From Acidobacteriota bacterium (GTDB taxonomy: Bacteria; Acidobacteriota; Terriglobia; Versatilivoradales; Versatilivoraceae), in contig JAKEER010000180.1 in NCBI GenBank assembly GCA_022616615.1, positions 1 to 40,934 on the forward strand: 40,934 nucleotides of DNA. Reading direction: 5' to 3'. Positions 32,390-39,963 of this stretch are shown piece by piece. The position numbers were made by a program, and so were the translations under genes. The notes beneath the pieces were generated by a model. That model had not been told where the DNA came from. It ran no database searches and saw only the letters and a program-made list of their open reading frames with translations. Each line of letters starts with the position of its first letter. Within the stretch, counting starts at the first letter, position 1.

Positions 32390-34210
32390 ATGAGCAGAAA
32401 CAGATTGTTTCAGTTCCTGGCTTTCTGGCTTGGCCTGCTGAACGCGGTTCCTGCGATGGCTCAAAACAGATTTGAGTTTGGTCCCTATGGTGGAGGCTCC
32501 TTTTTCTCACAGGCCTTCTTCCGGACTTCGACTCCGAACCCCGACACGTCAGTCGGATACAGCTTTGTCAATGGAGGCGTGCTCGGGGTGCGGGCGCGCG
32601 AGAACTTAGCGGAGCACTTTGGATTGGAGCAGTCGTTTACGTTTCTGGGAAACAACAACGCTCAGTTTCCCGGCGCACTATTAGGGACGCGCCTTCGGCA
32701 GTTTTATTTCAATGGGAACCTGATTGGTTACGACAACGAATCCCGCGTGCGGCCATACTTCTCCGGGGGAGTTGGGGTGTCGATGTTCCGGCCGACCGAC
32801 GATGCGAAGCAACAAGCGGCGCCCTTGCGGGCGCCAATCGACAGCAGCAACGAGTTTCACTATAACGTCGGTGGAGGATTGAAGTTCAATCTCACCGAAC
32901 ATTTTGGCCTGGACTTCAGCCTGCGGGACTTCATACACAAAACGCCAACATTTGACTGGCCGTCGGTGACCGAACGGGACTGGATTCACAACCTGCAGGT
33001 ACAGGGCGGATTGTTGTTCATGTTTGGCAGTTTTGCTCCGCCCATCGTGCATACGTTCAATGCAGGAAATGCGATCCAGGCAGGCAACACGACGTTGTGT
33101 CCGGGGGAGACGACGACGTTGCGGATTCCTGCGAGCGACTCGATTCCCACGGCGAAATTGACTTATCGATGGACGGTGAAGGGTCAAGAAGTCGGGACAG
33201 GGCCGGAATACACGTTCACAGCGCCGGGAACGCCTGGTGCCTACGAAACAGCAGTGCGAGTGTTCTATGACACTGCCGGGATGACAAAGCGGGAATTGAA
33301 AGCGGTAAAGAAGAACCCCGGTGTGCCGGTGGAGCGGACCCTCAACATCACGGTGAACGAGTACAAGGCTCCGACGGTACGAGCCAACGTGGATCGGACG
33401 ACGGTGCAGCGTGGAGAGCGCGTGCGGTTGACCGCGGATTCGGTCGGATCTGCGTGTTCCGGCGCTTTGTCCTATCGCTGGACTACCGACAAAGGCCGCT
33501 TGACTGGCGATGCTAATCAGCCCTCAGCCGAACTCGACACCAGTGGCCTGAGCTTTAGTGAGACGACGCAGGAAAGACAATGCCAGCCGATTATGGTCAC
33601 CGTGGAAGTCACCGACCAAAAAGGAGGCAGAGCCACGGACCGCAAGGAAATTCAGGTTTGCTATCAGGCGCCACCACCCCCGCCGCCAGCCCCTAAGGCA
33701 ATTCAGCTTTCCGATATCAACTTCGGTCACAACAGCGCTCGTGTGAACAACTGCGCCAAGCGAATCCTGGCCAACGAGCTGTACTCTCAGATGACCGACT
33801 CGCGCTACCGCGACTACGATGTTCTCCTCATTGGCCACTACGAGGGAAGCGAAAGAGCCGCCATTCGCGGCAGAGGCAGGAGCGCGCCAGCCTCCAGTCT
33901 CGACCGGGAACGCGTGCTGAACGCCGCTGCTTTTCTCAGCGGCCGGGGAGACACCTGCAAGGATATCGAGTTGAGCCGCGTGAAGGTCGCCTGGGTGGGA
34001 ACGCAGCAGAACAGCGAATTCAAGTCGACGTTCTGCGACGCGAGCACAAAGGAAAAGAGGGTTGATACGGTTTCCAGCGCTGACGAAAAAGCCAAGTTGC
34101 GGCGCGTGGAAATCTGGTTGGTTCCTAGAGGTGCAGCGTTGCCCCAAGGCATCAGCGCGGCTCAGGAAATTCCACAGGATGAAATCATAAAGAAAGGATG
34201 CCCAAAATAG
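32390..34210 (+). CDS. outer-membrane beta-barrel protein with Ig-like and OmpA-like domains
   Basis: 606 residues. A signal peptide (FLAFWLGLLNAVPAMAQ) precedes an opacity-type eight-strand barrel (about 22-210, with YGGGSFFSQ and alternating aromatic strands). Two Ig/PKD-like domains follow (about 220-330 and 340-440, LTYRWTVKG and LSYRWTTDKG). A Pro-rich hinge (APPPPPPAPKA) leads to an OmpA-type C-terminal domain (about 448-585: INFGHNSARVNNCAKRIL, IGHYEGSE, LDRERVLNAAAFL, LRRVEIWLVP). The last normally binds peptidoglycan, though its NxxLSxxRA motif is altered and has a Cys-containing insert. It probably anchors the outer membrane to the wall. The ATG at 32390 has AAAGGAG six bases upstream. 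Confidence 0.85.
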   Translation: MSRNRLFQFLAFWLGLLNAVPAMAQNRFEFGPYGGGSFFSQAFFRTSTPNPDTSVGYSFVNGGVLGVRARENLAEHFGLEQSFTFLGNNNAQFPGALLGTRLRQFYFNGNLIGYDNESRVRPYFSGGVGVSMFRPTDDAKQQAAPLRAPIDSSNEFHYNVGGGLKFNLTEHFGLDFSLRDFIHKTPTFDWPSVTERDWIHNLQVQGGLLFMFGSFAPPIVHTFNAGNAIQAGNTTLCPGETTTLRIPASDSIPTAKLTYRWTVKGQEVGTGPEYTFTAPGTPGAYETAVRVFYDTAGMTKRELKAVKKNPGVPVERTLNITVNEYKAPTVRANVDRTTVQRGERVRLTADSVGSACSGALSYRWTTDKGRLTGDANQPSAELDTSGLSFSETTQERQCQPIMVTVEVTDQKGGRATDRKEIQVCYQAPPPPPPAPKAIQLSDINFGHNSARVNNCAKRILANELYSQMTDSRYRDYDVLLIGHYEGSERAAIRGRGRSAPASSLDRERVLNAAAFLSGRGDTCKDIELSRVKVAWVGTQQNSEFKSTFCDASTKEKRVDTVSSADEKAKLRRVEIWLVPRGAALPQGISAAQEIPQDEIIKKGCPK

Positions 34211-34246
34211 TTGTTCTACCGGCAGGGACCTCCAGATTTGAGGCCC

Positions 34247-34389
34247 CTAGTATTACTTTGTTAAGTTTCTCTGGGTGGCGCATACATCGTGGTTTTTGCG
34301 ATGTATGCGAACTCTACGCAGACATGGCAAACTGCGCCATGTCTGCGCCACCCGAAGCATCGGCACAAGACTTAACAAAGTAATACTAG
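34247..34389. repeat. MITE-like element: 19-bp terminal inverted repeats around double-hairpin B, copy 2
   Basis: CTAGTATTACTTTGTTAAG (34247-34265) is the perfect reverse complement of 34371-34389. Between them lies the double-hairpin element (34273-34353), which is a close copy of 23815-23896. The whole is 143 bases, has nested symmetry and starts 36 bases after the barrel gene. Element B at 23815 lacks the 19-bp ends, so the two parts may be separable. Confidence 0.85.
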
Positions 34390-34794
34390 CCGGCAGCGCC
34401 CCGTCAAAGTCGCGAGCCCTCCCTTACGGTCGGGCTACTGAACGGATCCGAGGCTCAAGTCAGTAGCCCGCGCGTCAGCAAGGGCTCTGCCTCGACTCAA
34501 CGACTTGTGGTACTTGACGGGACCCTGCCCTAGCCGGGCTTGCAGTTGGGGCTGCGACCGAGTACTGTTTAAGCATACAGTCAGGTATTTTCGTAGGCCT
34601 GAAGAGGAAACCTTGAAAAACTGATCCGGCCCAGCGGCTCTCCCGCCCGATGTGCGGAAAGGCTGTGCCTTTCTACATTCTGAGCCGGCCCCTTTGTCCC
34701 CTTTGGCAAGGGGGACGCCGCGCTTTTTGCGGCAGGGGTCCCGAGAATGCCCAAGACCCCCTATGGTCTCCCTTCGTAAGGGGGACAAAGATGA

Positions 34795-34817
34795 AAGCCA
34801 GACCTTTGGTCTGGCTT
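34795..34817. repeat. 23-bp perfect palindrome, copy 1
   Basis: AAGCCAGACC-TTT-GGTCTGGCTT: ten-base arms and a three-base loop. An identical copy lies at 35060-35082, 265 bases away. Each is near a GGAAAGGC-GTGCCTTTC-type hairpin (34656-34673 and 35083-35101), so a composite unit has been copied. Confidence 0.85.
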
Positions 34818-34849
34818 CTGGAGACTGAACATTTTTTGGAGTGGCGAAG

Positions 34850-34963
34850 CCCACCCAGGGAGCGCGGGCGTCCCGCCTGGCGTCCCGCCCGCCTTGGAGC
34901 GGCCGGAGGCCGCTCCAAGGGCCTGCGGCCACAATTGCGGGCGGGACGCCCGCGCTCCCAGGG
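34850..34963 (+). repeat. dispersed repeat C, copy 2
   Basis: It starts cccagggagcgcgggcgtcc and ends gcgggacgcccgcgctccca. It holds an inner hairpin CTTGGAGCGGCC-GGAG-GCCGCTCCAAG. Its ends and middle match 17857-17944; here the element is longer and almost perfectly symmetrical. Confidence 0.75.
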
Positions 34964-35059
34964 TGGCTGCGTCAAACGCACGCTTCGTGTCGAGTCAGTC
35001 CGTTCCGCCAGCGAAACGCTTGTTTTGGTTACGGCTCCTACACAGACCGCGCTCTCCAG

Positions 35060-35082
35060 AAGCCAGACCTTTGGTCTGGCTT
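35060..35082. repeat. 23-bp perfect palindrome, copy 2
   Basis: Identical in all 23 bases to 34795-34817. It is followed directly by GGAAAGGCCGTGCCTTTCC. Confidence 0.85.
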
Positions 35083-35207
35083 GGAAAGGCCGTGCCTTTC
35101 CGCCGTCGCCTTTTTCATTGAAATGGGGCTATTGCCCGTGCCGCTGTGACTCATCTGCTTCTGTGTCTCCCGGTGCGGTTAGTCTCGCTTTGGAGTGATT
35201 GGGATCT

Positions 35208-37271
35208 ATGTCAGCCAGGTTGATTCGAATGCTCCTGCTCATGGTGATCTGGAGTCCGTGTCTGGGTGTCGCCGGATGGCAGCCCATCGGACCTTATGGG
35301 GGCCACGCACTCAAAGTGGTGATTGACCCTCAGAACCCGAGCCGTCTCTTCGTTGCCACGAAGAATGGCCAACTCTATCAAACAACCAATGGCGGCGATT
35401 TATGGAATCGCGTACGGCTGCCCGCAAAGTCTGGCGTTTCGCTGAACGCGCTCGCGATGGACCCGGCAAACCCCCGCATCTTATATGTGGGGACGGTCAA
35501 GGATGCTCTGGACACTTCCCCGAGCCCGCTCGCAGCTATCTGGAAAACTGAGGATGGCGGGCAATCCTGGAGGCCCCTCGACTCGACGCTGGCGTGGGGC
35601 GTGTTGTCTCTCGCCATTCACCCACAAGAGGCTCAAACTTTGGTAGCCGGCGCCTTAGACGGTGTCTTTCTGAGCCGTGATGGCGGCATTCAGTTCCGGC
35701 AGATCTCGCCCCCGGGGCATCCTGAAATCAGGAACATCGTCTCAGTAGCATTCGACCGGGAAGATTTGCGGGTTGTTTATGCCGGAACGCCACATTTACC
35801 CTGGCGAACGACGGATGGCGGTCATACTTGGACTTCGATTCATCAGGGCATGATCGATGATTCCGATATTTTCTCGATCTGCGTGGACTGGTCTGACTCT
35901 TCCAAGATCTATGCTAGCGCTTGCAGCGGCATATACTGCAGCAGCAACCGGGGAACTCAATGGGCTAAGATGCGGGGGATTCCAGGCACGAACCGGCGGA
36001 CGCATCTGATCCTTCAGGATCCACTGGACCCTAAAATCCTCTACGCTGGTACGACCCAAGGGCTGTGGAAGTCTTTGGATGGTGGCCGCACGTGGCAAAA
36101 GCCAAATCCCTATGCCTACGTGGTGAACTGGATTGCGATCGATCCCAGCAACCCTCGGCGGCTTTACCTCGCAACGGATCGAAGCGGCATTCTGAAAAGC
36201 GAGGATGGGGGGAGGTCATTTCGCGCGGCCAACAACGGCTTCATCAACCGCAATGTGACCGAGATCTGGGCTGAAGAGATTCTTTACGCCAGCAGTGCCT
36301 ACGACGGCGATTTTGGCGGGATCTTCATGAGCCGCGACGAGGGGAACTCATGGTCGCTGGCCGCAAACCAACCTGCTTTGAATGGGCAGAACATCATCTC
36401 TCTGGCCGTATCGCCCGCGGATTCAAAAATCCTGTTGGCTGGCACGCATCAAGGCCTGCTTCGCTCCACCAACGGAGGCCATAGCTGGGAAACAATCATG
36501 GGCGGGGTGGACGCTCCCACAACCAGCCGCCGGGCAGTTGCAGGAAGAACAGTGAAACCTGCGCACGGCCTGCTGTCTGACGAGATTCCCCAGGGCCAGG
36601 TTTATCAGCTAGTTTTTTCTAAACAAGTTTCTCCGATTCTTTACGCCGGCGCCGCCCGCGGACTTTATCAGAGCAGCGACTATGGCGCTCATTGGAAACG
36701 CGTCAAATCCTTGCCGTCCGGGCTGGCGGTTTACAAACTCGCTTTGCACCCGGAGCGAACGAACCAGATCTTGCTGCACACTTCTGCCGGCATCCTCTAC
36801 TCCGAGGATGGCGGACTAACCTGGAGCAGGGCCGAGATGAGCCGGAATCCCCGGGTTTTGGACATCGCAATTCACCCGGAGTTGCGTCAGGTCTGGGCTG
36901 GCACTTCGCATGGGCTCTACGTTTCCAGTGACAGCGGCAAGACCTGGAGTCCCCCTCGCGGAGAATTGCCGGCCATCCCAATCGATCAGATTCTGATCTG
37001 GCCGGAAGGTTCTGGAAGCTTCGTCCTATCGGCTAGGAACAACCAGATCTATGTGTCGCCAAACGGAGTGGATTCCTGGCAGCGCTTCACGCAGGAAGGG
37101 CTCGAGGATGTCACCATTCAGAAGCTCTATCTCCGCAATTTCGGCAGGCGGAATCTGTTTGCTCTCACCCAGAACCAGGGCGTTTACCAGCTAAGCCACG
37201 AAGTATTTCTCGTCGGACGCGCCCCTGAAAAGCGCGAACTATCTGCAATTCACAAGAGGTCTAATCCATGA
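35208..37271 (+). CDS. exported multi-repeat BNR/Asp-box beta-propeller protein
   Basis: 687 residues. A signal peptide (LIRMLLLMVIWSPCLGVAG) is followed by at least twelve Asp-box hairpins (SxDxGxxW): TEDGGQSW, SRDGGIQF, TTDGGHTW, SLDGGRTW, SEDGGRSF, SRDEGNSW, STNGGHSW, SSDYGAHW, SEDGGLTW and SSDSGKTW. Each is preceded by an L-Y/L-A-G-T strand. The count fits one or two propellers of the sortilin/photosynthesis-stability-factor type. None of the catalytic residues of sialidases were evident, so it is probably a binding or structural protein outside the inner membrane. The start could be TTG 35199; I prefer ATG 35208. The stop overlaps the next ATG (ATGA 37268). Confidence 0.85.
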   Translation: MSARLIRMLLLMVIWSPCLGVAGWQPIGPYGGHALKVVIDPQNPSRLFVATKNGQLYQTTNGGDLWNRVRLPAKSGVSLNALAMDPANPRILYVGTVKDALDTSPSPLAAIWKTEDGGQSWRPLDSTLAWGVLSLAIHPQEAQTLVAGALDGVFLSRDGGIQFRQISPPGHPEIRNIVSVAFDREDLRVVYAGTPHLPWRTTDGGHTWTSIHQGMIDDSDIFSICVDWSDSSKIYASACSGIYCSSNRGTQWAKMRGIPGTNRRTHLILQDPLDPKILYAGTTQGLWKSLDGGRTWQKPNPYAYVVNWIAIDPSNPRRLYLATDRSGILKSEDGGRSFRAANNGFINRNVTEIWAEEILYASSAYDGDFGGIFMSRDEGNSWSLAANQPALNGQNIISLAVSPADSKILLAGTHQGLLRSTNGGHSWETIMGGVDAPTTSRRAVAGRTVKPAHGLLSDEIPQGQVYQLVFSKQVSPILYAGAARGLYQSSDYGAHWKRVKSLPSGLAVYKLALHPERTNQILLHTSAGILYSEDGGLTWSRAEMSRNPRVLDIAIHPELRQVWAGTSHGLYVSSDSGKTWSPPRGELPAIPIDQILIWPEGSGSFVLSARNNQIYVSPNGVDSWQRFTQEGLEDVTIQKLYLRNFGRRNLFALTQNQGVYQLSHEVFLVGRAPEKRELSAIHKRSNP

Positions 37272-38506
37272 AAACAACACCAGAGCTACAGCGGAGGTTC
37301 TTTGGTAGCAGATCAACATGCGCCGTATGGATTGTGTTGCTCAGCCTCATGGCCAGTGGCGCTTCGCCCAACGGCAAAGCCGGAAAGAGCCTGAAATTCA
37401 CCAAGAAACATCTGATGGTGAACCCCTATGAAAGCTGCACTGTGGCCGACCTGAATCGCGACGGGAAATTGGATATCGTCTACGGCGCTTACTGGTTTGC
37501 AGGACCCGACTTCGTGCCGCGAACCTTTCGTCCTAACCACGTTGCGAAAGAATACCTGCGGGCGAACAGCGATCATGCGTATGACGTGGACAAGGATGGC
37601 TGGCTGGATGTGATGGCTGGAGGCTGGGGCGAGGACGGCATCTATTGGTACAAGAATCCCGGGAATAGCGCGAAAGAAAGCGGCAAGCCCTGGGAAATGC
37701 ATCAGCCCTGGGAAGCCCATCTGCTAAGCAAGACGCGCGGCAATATGGAGATGTTCGCGTTGCATGACTTCGACAACGATGGCACGCCTGAGCTTCACTC
37801 AGCGAGCTTCCGGGAACAAAATCCTGTCGAAGTCTGGCGATTCACAAAGGGTGCGGACGGAGCGCCGGCGCTGGAACCCTTCGTCCTTGGGGTTGAGGGC
37901 GGGGGGCATGGGTTTGCCTTTGGCGACGTTAACGGCGATGGGCGTGAAGATGTGCTCTGTGAAGTCGGCTGGTACGAAAGGCCGGCCGGCGATCCTTTCG
38001 CCAAGCCCTGGAAGTTTCACAGTGAAACCGCTCTGCCCGATCCGAGTTGTCCGTTTGTAGTGAAAGACCTGAACAAGGACGGCCGTGTCGATATCATCTT
38101 TGGCCGGGCCCACGACGTGGGTCTGTACTGGTGGGAGCAACAAGCGCCTAAGCAGGATGGCACGACCGTGTGGAAGCGACACGTCATTGATGAATCCTGG
38201 ACTCAGGCGCATGCCATCTCCATGGCGGATCTGGATGGCGACGGTGAGGAAGAACTGATTGCGGGCAAGTGCATCTGGGCGCACAACGGGGGCGATCCTG
38301 GAGTTTCCGATCCGCCTGCCATTTACTACTACAGTTGGAACAGCTCGACGTTGAAATTCACTCGTCACACGATCGCGGCTCCAGGCGAAAACATTGCCCT
38401 TGGCAGGCAGTACAGTGTGGTGGATCTGAATGGTGACGGCCGGCCCGATTTAACGGCTCCGAGCAGGCTTGGACTTTGGGTGTTCTTTAATCAGGGGTAC
38501 AAATAG
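37268..38506 (+). CDS. exported FG-GAP/VCBS calcium-binding propeller protein
   Basis: 412 residues with a signal sequence (STCAVWIVLLSLMASGASP). At least seven FG-GAP repeats show the calcium-binding DxDxDG loop: DLNRDGKLDIVYG, DVDKDGWLDVMAGG, DFDNDGTPELHS, DVNGDGREDVLC, DLNKDGRVDIIFG, DLDGDGEEELIAG and DLNGDGRPDLTAP. This number fits a seven-blade integrin-like propeller. Trp/Tyr-rich loops (GIYWYKNPG, GLYWWEQQ) are typical of the aldos-2-ulose-dehydratase-like proteins of Planctomycetes and Acidobacteria. No enzyme activity can be claimed. It is translationally coupled to the Asp-box propeller, so the two probably work together at the cell surface. Confidence 0.87.
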   Translation: MKTTPELQRRFFGSRSTCAVWIVLLSLMASGASPNGKAGKSLKFTKKHLMVNPYESCTVADLNRDGKLDIVYGAYWFAGPDFVPRTFRPNHVAKEYLRANSDHAYDVDKDGWLDVMAGGWGEDGIYWYKNPGNSAKESGKPWEMHQPWEAHLLSKTRGNMEMFALHDFDNDGTPELHSASFREQNPVEVWRFTKGADGAPALEPFVLGVEGGGHGFAFGDVNGDGREDVLCEVGWYERPAGDPFAKPWKFHSETALPDPSCPFVVKDLNKDGRVDIIFGRAHDVGLYWWEQQAPKQDGTTVWKRHVIDESWTQAHAISMADLDGDGEEELIAGKCIWAHNGGDPGVSDPPAIYYYSWNSSTLKFTRHTIAAPGENIALGRQYSVVDLNGDGRPDLTAPSRLGLWVFFNQGYK

Positions 38507-38812
38507 TAAGAGCAGCAAAGGGAGAGAATCCAGCCATCCACCTCTTTCCGTCTGGAGCGGCCGCCGGACGCTTATTTGGTTTCTGTCGCGAAAGTCGGGA
38601 AGCAGCACGGTGTGGAGTTGAGCCCCAATGCGATTCTCGGCTCCCCTCGCCCCAACGGGGAGAGGGGGGCCGAAATCTCGCGAGGGCGGTGCATGCCGGA
38701 TCGCTTGAGTCGCTGGCCCACGACGGTTTTGCAGCCGGCCGCCACCACTCCATTCGTGGCGATAAACTCGCTGCCGCTGTGTGTTTCCGGATGTTCATTT
38801 CTGTGAGGGACC
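38507..38812. other. intergenic stretch with a repeat-type hairpin
   Basis: No gene is seen. CTCCCCTCGCCCCAACGGGG followed by AGAGGGG (38641-38670) forms a hairpin with the same style as repeat A, and CTCGCGAGGG follows. The remainder is not recognised. Confidence 0.45.
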
Positions 38813-39715
38813 ATGCAACACCAGTTCTTGCCCCGCTTCGGCATTCTTGAGCTAGGTCTCGCTTGTGGGCTGCTGGCCCTCGCCCTCGCTGCGAGCTCGA
38901 TTGCCGAACCGGGCGTTGTGAAAGCGGGCGAGCAGTCGGACGCGAAGATTGTTCATCGAGAAGATGTGGTTTACGGCCGAGTGCACGGCGCGGGACTGTT
39001 GGCGGACATCGCGTATCCGGAATCGAAGCAGCCGCTTCCCGCGATCATCTCCGTCCACGGCGGCCGCTGGGTTGGAGGACACAAGCGGGACGCATCGACG
39101 ATCAAGGTCGAGCAATGGGCGGGATTTGGATTCTTCGCCATGTCGATCGACTATCGGTTGAAAAACTGCAGCCCGGCACCCGCGTGTTATCAAGACTTTC
39201 AGTGCGCGATACGCTACGTAAACGCGCATACGAAAGAGTACAACATCGACACGCGCCGAATCTTCCTGATCGGGCAGTCGGCGGGGGGCCACATGGTGTC
39301 GCTCGCGGCAACGCTCGGAGACGGACCGTATCCGCGGACGGGCGGATGGGAAAAGGAGAGCAATGATTTCCAGGCGGCGATCAGCGTCGCGGCTGCCTAC
39401 GATCTCGTGACACTCGACTGGGGCAACCTGTGGACTCCGCCGGGCGGCGATCCCGTAGAGGCCCGTGCGCTGGCGTCGCCGGCTCGCCACGTGAACGGGA
39501 AATCGAAGCCGCTCCTCGTGCTGCATTCCGACAACGACCGCTCAGTGCCGATCGACAACGCGCTGACCATGATCGAGGCGCTCAAAAAGGCCGGCGCGCG
39601 GCACACGTTTCATCGCTACCCGGAGATGGGACACATGGGAATCAACGACGAAGTCATCGCGAGAACGCGCGAGTTCATTAGAGAAATATCGGCAAAACCG
39701 AGCGACAAGAAATAG
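38813..39715 (+). CDS. exported alpha/beta hydrolase (BD-FAE/esterase-lipase type)
   Basis: 300 residues. After a signal region (LGLACGLLALALAASSIAEP) comes the lipase fold: oxyanion motif SVHGGRWVGG, nucleophile elbow IGQSAGGHMVS, acid VLHSDNDRSVP, and catalytic His in EMGHMGI. It would cleave carboxylic or feruloyl-type esters. The start has only a weak ribosome site (GAGGG close to the ATG). The gene uses more GCG/CGC/ATC codons and seems richer in GC than its neighbours, which hints at recent transfer but was not measured. It is flanked by repeat elements. Confidence 0.88.
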   Translation: MQHQFLPRFGILELGLACGLLALALAASSIAEPGVVKAGEQSDAKIVHREDVVYGRVHGAGLLADIAYPESKQPLPAIISVHGGRWVGGHKRDASTIKVEQWAGFGFFAMSIDYRLKNCSPAPACYQDFQCAIRYVNAHTKEYNIDTRRIFLIGQSAGGHMVSLAATLGDGPYPRTGGWEKESNDFQAAISVAAAYDLVTLDWGNLWTPPGGDPVEARALASPARHVNGKSKPLLVLHSDNDRSVPIDNALTMIEALKKAGARHTFHRYPEMGHMGINDEVIARTREFIREISAKPSDKK

Positions 39716-39812
39716 ACCGCGTGAACGAGCACGAAAAAAGAACCGCGTTGCAGGCGATGCACCAGGCGATCGAGCAACAAACTACGTTCTCTGGAGGCTG
39801 GACGGTTTTCGG

Positions 39813-39926
39813 GCTCCCCTCCTGAGATCAGGAGGGGAAGTGCCGCGCAGCGACAGCGGTCGCGCAACGACAGCGGTCGCGCAGCGACAGCGGTCGCGCA
39901 ACGGCACGGGGGTGGTCTGAAGGGTG
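39813..39926 (+). repeat. dispersed GC-rich repeat, right copy, with 17-bp tandem units
   Basis: Inverted copy of the element at 66-157. A CTCCTGAGATCAGGAG palindrome is followed by three full 17-base units, GCGCAGCGACAGCGGTC (39845-39861), GCGCAACGACAGCGGTC (39862-39878) and GCGCAGCGACAGCGGTC (39879-39895). A partial unit (39896-39907) and CACGGGGGTGGTCTGA end it. The alternating AGC/AAC variants suggest that a two-unit block was duplicated. Confidence 0.85.
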
Positions 39927-39963
39927 ACTCGAAACTCATCCTTGGAGTAACTGGAGGTATACC

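Larger units (their letters stand above)
34390..35207. other. repeat-rich spacer of about 0.8 kb
   Basis: No gene is seen. It contains AAGGGGGACG/CTTCGTAAGGGGGAC hairpin words (34690-34790), two identical copies of a 23-base palindrome, GGAAAGGCTGTGCCTTTC-type hairpins and repeat C copy 2 (34850-34963). Open frames of 100-180 codons exist on both strands here, but they come from the repeats. Confidence 0.6.

Noticed and set aside
34435-34981. Frames of 100-180 codons in the spacer before the propeller gene
   Set aside because: They consist of translated inverted repeats and have Arg/Gly/Pro bias.
39845-39907. CRISPR or iteron-type origin at the 17-bp repeats
   Set aside because: The units are directly adjacent with no spacers, no replication gene or DnaA-box cluster is near, and a related copy has a single unit.
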